A model generated the notes under the pieces. That model made no database searches and was not told the DNA's origin. It saw nothing but the letters and a program-made list of their open reading frames with translations. DNA of 7,612 bases from Candidatus Saccharibacteria bacterium CG_4_10_14_0_2_um_filter_52_9. GTDB lineage: Bacteria; Patescibacteriota; Saccharimonadia; Saccharimonadales; UBA4665. The stretch spans positions 1 through 7,612 of the forward strand of contig PFOA01000014.1 of assembly GCA_002792275.1 (NCBI GenBank), read 5' to 3'. Made by a program: the position numbers and the translations under genes. Positions 5,361 to 7,612 of this stretch are shown in pieces; the first letter of the stretch is position 1; the number at the start of each line of letters is the position of its first letter.

Positions 5361-6833
5361 TTACTGATCGGCCGGAATCAGCAGTGCCGTCTGGTCGAGG
5401 TCGAGCTGACCGGCGGCATTCGGTGCCAGGCTATAGACAAACTTAAAGTCTGGCGCAAAGGCCGGCAGGTAGCCGCTGTTGGCAGTCATCAGCAGTCGTG
5501 AATTGGCGTTATCGTAGTCAAATACTGCCAGCTTGGCACCGCTGACATACAACAGCCGGTTGCCGTCCATCCATTGGGCATGAGCTTGCGGGGCATCCAG
5601 CGGCAGGTTAGTTGTATAGTTGTAAGCCTTTTTATTCTCAATATCATACACCGCAAAATGACTGCCGTTTTCGACCATAATATACTGGGCAGTATCAGAG
5701 AACTTCAGATAATTAACCGCCTCGACACGCAGAACCTGGCTCGACACCGCCACATGATCGGGCTGGCGGTTTAGCTGATCGGCCGGATCCTTGTAGATGA
5801 AAACCCGGTTGTCGCTGGTGGCACCGACGGCTACATACATGGTGCCGCTGTATGTAGTGAGATCCACTAGGTAGCCCGTGCCTGCCGGCAAACTTCGTAT
5901 GTTGTAGGTCTTACTGCCGGCCAACAGCTTAACCAGCACCTTGCCAGCCGGGGCACCGCTGTCGGTAATGTAGAGGACGGTGTCGTTGTCATAGGTCTTG
6001 TAGGCCAGGACGCGTGCCAACAACGACGCCGGCACCGGGGTTTTGAGGCTGACCGACTGCAGGCCGGCGGTGGCAGCGTCGTAAATGTAGTACTGGTCAT
6101 ATTTGCGGTTGTTGAGTGTTAATTTGGCGGGGTTAATCGCCAGAGTGGTATTAAGATTGACCGACAGCGCCGGTTCGGAACGATTGGCCATCACGTATTC
6201 GGTTCGGCCGTCGAAGCCGTGCTGTAGTAGCAAGTGGTTATTATCATCGGCCCATTCCGCCAGTTGCCAGGTCTCGCCGGCGGTGGCTTTGGTGATACTG
6301 CCGGCTGGTAGCGCCATGGGCGCGGCCGGCTTGGCGGGGTTTTTGAGGTCATAGACTACGAATTCGTTGATGGCGCCTTGCTGAACTATCAGCCAGCGCC
6401 GGTCAGGACTCTGAGTCATCAGCGCCGGAACCGCCGGCTGAGCTTGCAACTTGGTAGTTACCAGGCTCTTGGGAAACAGAAAAGGGTAGTCAAAATGCTC
6501 GACATCGCCGCCGTCCAGCTCAATCTTGCGTTGCCAGTCGCCGTAGCCGCTTCGCGCCAGCTTTACATCATAGATACCGGCCGGCAACAGCATGCGGGTA
6601 TTGGTTTTGGATGTTTTGAGCTGGCCATCGACGTAGATTGAGGCCGGATGTGGCTGGCTGGAGAAATACACCAGGCCGTTCTGGATCACAGTGCCGTCTT
6701 TGCCCAGCCCGAAGCCGTAAGACAGCTTGAGCAATATCAGCGTGGCCATAACAATGGCTACGGCCAACAGTATGTAGCCGGTAAACAAAATAACGTTATG
6801 GCGCAGTTCTTTTTTGGGGTCGAGATAATCCAT
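5361..6833 (-). CDS. PEGA-domain, beta-propeller-like membrane protein
   Basis: A 490-residue protein of unknown exact role, anchored in the membrane with a large external part. A short basic cytoplasmic start (MDYLDPKKELRHN) is followed by a membrane helix at about residues 14-37. Residues about 52-120 form a PEGA domain: GLVYFSSQPHPASIYVDGQL, then LLPAGIYDVKLARSGYGDWQ and a strand-rich end. PEGA domains are common in surface proteins that bind cell-wall or other polymers. The remaining 350 or so residues are repeated beta-strand units such as SPDRRWLIVQQ, DNNHLLLQH, SDTAQYIMVENGSHFAVYDI and GNRLLYVSGAKLAVFDYDN, resembling a TolB/WD40-like propeller. The start is placed at ATG 6833 because a promoter ends 15 bases upstream and the charged-then-hydrophobic pattern begins there. 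An in-frame ATG at 6899 would add 22 residues that look untranslated. Its stop directly abuts the sortase stop, suggesting a shared cell-surface neighbourhood. Confidence 0.85.
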   Translation of the reverse strand: MDYLDPKKELRHNVILFTGYILLAVAIVMATLILLKLSYGFGLGKDGTVIQNGLVYFSSQPHPASIYVDGQLKTSKTNTRMLLPAGIYDVKLARSGYGDWQRKIELDGGDVEHFDYPFLFPKSLVTTKLQAQPAVPALMTQSPDRRWLIVQQGAINEFVVYDLKNPAKPAAPMALPAGSITKATAGETWQLAEWADDNNHLLLQHGFDGRTEYVMANRSEPALSVNLNTTLAINPAKLTLNNRKYDQYYIYDAATAGLQSVSLKTPVPASLLARVLAYKTYDNDTVLYITDSGAPAGKVLVKLLAGSKTYNIRSLPAGTGYLVDLTTYSGTMYVAVGATSDNRVFIYKDPADQLNRQPDHVAVSSQVLRVEAVNYLKFSDTAQYIMVENGSHFAVYDIENKKAYNYTTNLPLDAPQAHAQWMDGNRLLYVSGAKLAVFDYDNANSRLLMTANSGYLPAFAPDFKFVYSLAPNAAGQLDLDQTALLIPADQ

Positions 6834-6847
6834 GGTCGGTGGTATCC

Positions 6848-6876
6848 AGTATGGATTGACTTGTCTGGAATCACAA
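6848..6876 (-). promoter_or_regulatory. Promoter of the PEGA-domain gene (short leader)
   Basis: On the minus strand TTGTGA (6871-6876, 4/6 match) and CATACT (6848-6853, 4/6 match) are separated by 17 bases. Transcription would begin near 6841, about 8 bases before ATG 6833. This supports 6833 over 6899 as the start, because a message starting there could not include 6899. Confidence 0.45.
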
Positions 6877-6889
6877 GAGGGTTTAAGAT
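6861..6889 (+). promoter_or_regulatory. Promoter of the right-hand membrane protein gene
   Basis: TTGTCT (6861-6866, 4/6 match) and TAAGAT (6884-6889, 4/6 match) are 17 bases apart. Transcription would start near 6896, 32 bases before GTG 6928. The element physically overlaps the divergent promoter of the PEGA gene, so the two cannot easily be occupied together. Confidence 0.4.
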
Positions 6890-6900
6890 GTAAGTACATC
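6887..6900. promoter_or_regulatory. 14-bp palindrome overlapping a -10 box (operator candidate)
   Basis: GATGTA (6887-6892) and TACATC (6895-6900) are perfect inverted repeats around AG. They are followed at once by the 8-bp palindrome GCTTAAGC (6901-6908). The left arm covers the last half of the putative -10 box TAAGAT, and the right arm covers the expected transcription start, which is where a repressor would act. No regulator gene is seen in the window. Confidence 0.35.
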
Positions 6901-6927
6901 GCTTAAGCTGACGACAGGCCATATTAC

Positions 6928-7612
6928 GTGAGCAAAAAAAACACTATTATCGAAATAAACGGGAAGCAGTACAACGCACTAACCGGTGCGGCTATGTCTG
7001 GCACCCCGGCCACCCCCGTAAAGAAGCCGACTATGCACGATGTTGTGCGGCATACCGGCAGGAATGCCAGCGGACACAGTCCCAAAACCTCCGCCACGCT
7101 GATGCGTCACGCTGTCAAAAAACCGGCCGCCCTGCCAAAAAATCGTATTAAGCCTAGCGCCGTTCACGCCGCGGCTAAACGCCCGCTGGCCGAGGTAGTG
7201 GTCAGCCAGTCGGTCACCGGCCTCGATGAGCGACGCTTACAAACGGCCGGCCGGATTCCTAAGAGTAAAAGTATCAGCCACTTTACTGCCTTGCCGATGG
7301 CCAATGTCAGCCAGCTGATACAACCGGTGGCGCCTATGCCTGTGCGCCCGCCAGCACCGGCGACCCGCCGCTCTGCCCGACCCAAAACCACCGCCGACGT
7401 TCTGGAACAGGCTCTACAAAGCGCCACCAGCCACCAGCAGAAACCGCTGAAGAAGCCTCGCCAGCAGCACAGCCGCCTGCGGGTATCAGTGGGTACGGTA
7501 GTTGTTTTACTTGTGGCGGGGGTTGTTGGCAGCCAGCAACTACCCAATCTACGCCTGCACATGGCTTCGGCTAAAGCCGGTTTTAACGCCAGTCTGCCCG
7601 ATTACCAGCCGG
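6928..7612 (+). CDS. Single-pass membrane protein with basic, proline-rich cytoplasmic region, partial
   Basis: The gene begins at GTG 6928, the first possible start after an in-frame TAA (6904-6906), and runs off the right edge with 228 codons visible. The N-terminus SKKNTIIEINGKQYNALTGA is a compact beta-like segment of a kind I associate with Saccharibacteria membrane proteins; this is memory, not a search result. About 160 low-complexity residues follow, rich in K, R, P, A, S and H (for example AMSGTPATPVKKPTMHDVV, PMPVRPPAPATRRSARPKTT), probably disordered and cytoplasmic. Residues about 186-202 (VSVGTVVVLLVAGVVG) form a membrane helix after a basic stop, so the missing C-terminal part should be outside. 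Only a weak AGG (6916-6918) precedes the GTG. I do not recognise a named family. The gene is divergent from the PEGA gene, and both may serve the cell surface. Confidence 0.75.
   Translation, partial: MSKKNTIIEINGKQYNALTGAAMSGTPATPVKKPTMHDVVRHTGRNASGHSPKTSATLMRHAVKKPAALPKNRIKPSAVHAAAKRPLAEVVVSQSVTGLDERRLQTAGRIPKSKSISHFTALPMANVSQLIQPVAPMPVRPPAPATRRSARPKTTADVLEQALQSATSHQQKPLKKPRQQHSRLRVSVGTVVVLLVAGVVGSQQLPNLRLHMASAKAGFNASLPDYQP

Noticed and set aside
6834..6899. 22-residue upstream extension of the PEGA protein (start at ATG 6899)
   Set aside because: The extension would lie upstream of a promoter that ends 15 bases before ATG 6833, and the extra residues do not look like a leader. The MDYLDPKK start before the membrane helix fits better.
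7164..7562. Minus-strand frame of 132 residues at the right end
   Set aside because: It is opposite the GTG 6928 gene and Cys/Arg/Trp-rich, typical of antisense readings. The plus frame has a membrane helix and a sensible N-terminus.
1..7612. UGA recoding to glycine as in SR1/Gracilibacteria
   Set aside because: xth ends at TGA at normal family length, and no TGA is needed inside any intact gene.
1..7612. CRISPR array, insertion sequence, integrase or attachment site
   Set aside because: No spaced direct repeats, transposase or integrase motifs were seen. The tRNA 3' end shows no duplicated copy in the window.

Overview
The window most resembles chromosomal DNA of a Candidate Phyla Radiation bacterium, probably Candidatus Saccharibacteria (TM7). 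This is inferred from gene style, not from a search. The signs are tightly overlapping small genes, near-leaderless promoters, a PEGA/beta-propeller membrane protein starting MDYLDPKKELRHN, a membrane protein starting with an EINGKQY motif, and a sortase with a long cytoplasmic N-terminus. TGA serves as a normal stop (the AP endonuclease gene ends on it at its family's usual length), which argues against the recoded UGA=Gly lineages SR1 and Gracilibacteria.

Left part (1-2766). The 5' end of pyrH (UMP kinase) runs off the left edge on the minus strand. An 83-bp divergent promoter region separates it from a rightward four-gene operon: a small coiled-coil protein, an exonuclease III-type AP endonuclease (xth), a HAD-IB (SerB-like) phosphatase, and a ribokinase-fold protein like NAD(P)H-hydrate dehydratase that seems to lack its catalytic GTGD loop. 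The operon genes overlap by 8, 4 and 23 nt. Both divergent promoters place the start codon within a few bases of the expected transcription start.

Middle (2767-3989). This looks like a decay island. A minus-strand remnant, possibly the C-terminal part of a HAD hydrolase, is interrupted by an in-frame TAA. The best consensus promoter of the window lies upstream of it. On the plus strand a TauE/SafE-type transporter gene is nearly full length but needs two -1 frameshift corrections and has no ATG/GTG/TTG at its expected start. A tRNA-Leu (anticodon CAA, CCA encoded) on the minus strand closes the region.

Right part (4071-7612). This is a cell-surface block. A membrane-anchored sortase (plus) converges with a PEGA-domain beta-propeller membrane protein (minus), with no base between their stop codons. 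The latter is divergent from an incomplete, basic/proline-rich single-pass membrane protein that runs off the right edge. Two overlapping divergent promoters and a 14-bp palindrome lie between these last two genes. No IS element, CRISPR array or phage gene is visible. The most distinctive points are the decay island, the sorting-signal-like tail of the sortase, the altered active site of the hydrate-dehydratase-like protein, and the two compact divergent promoter regions.
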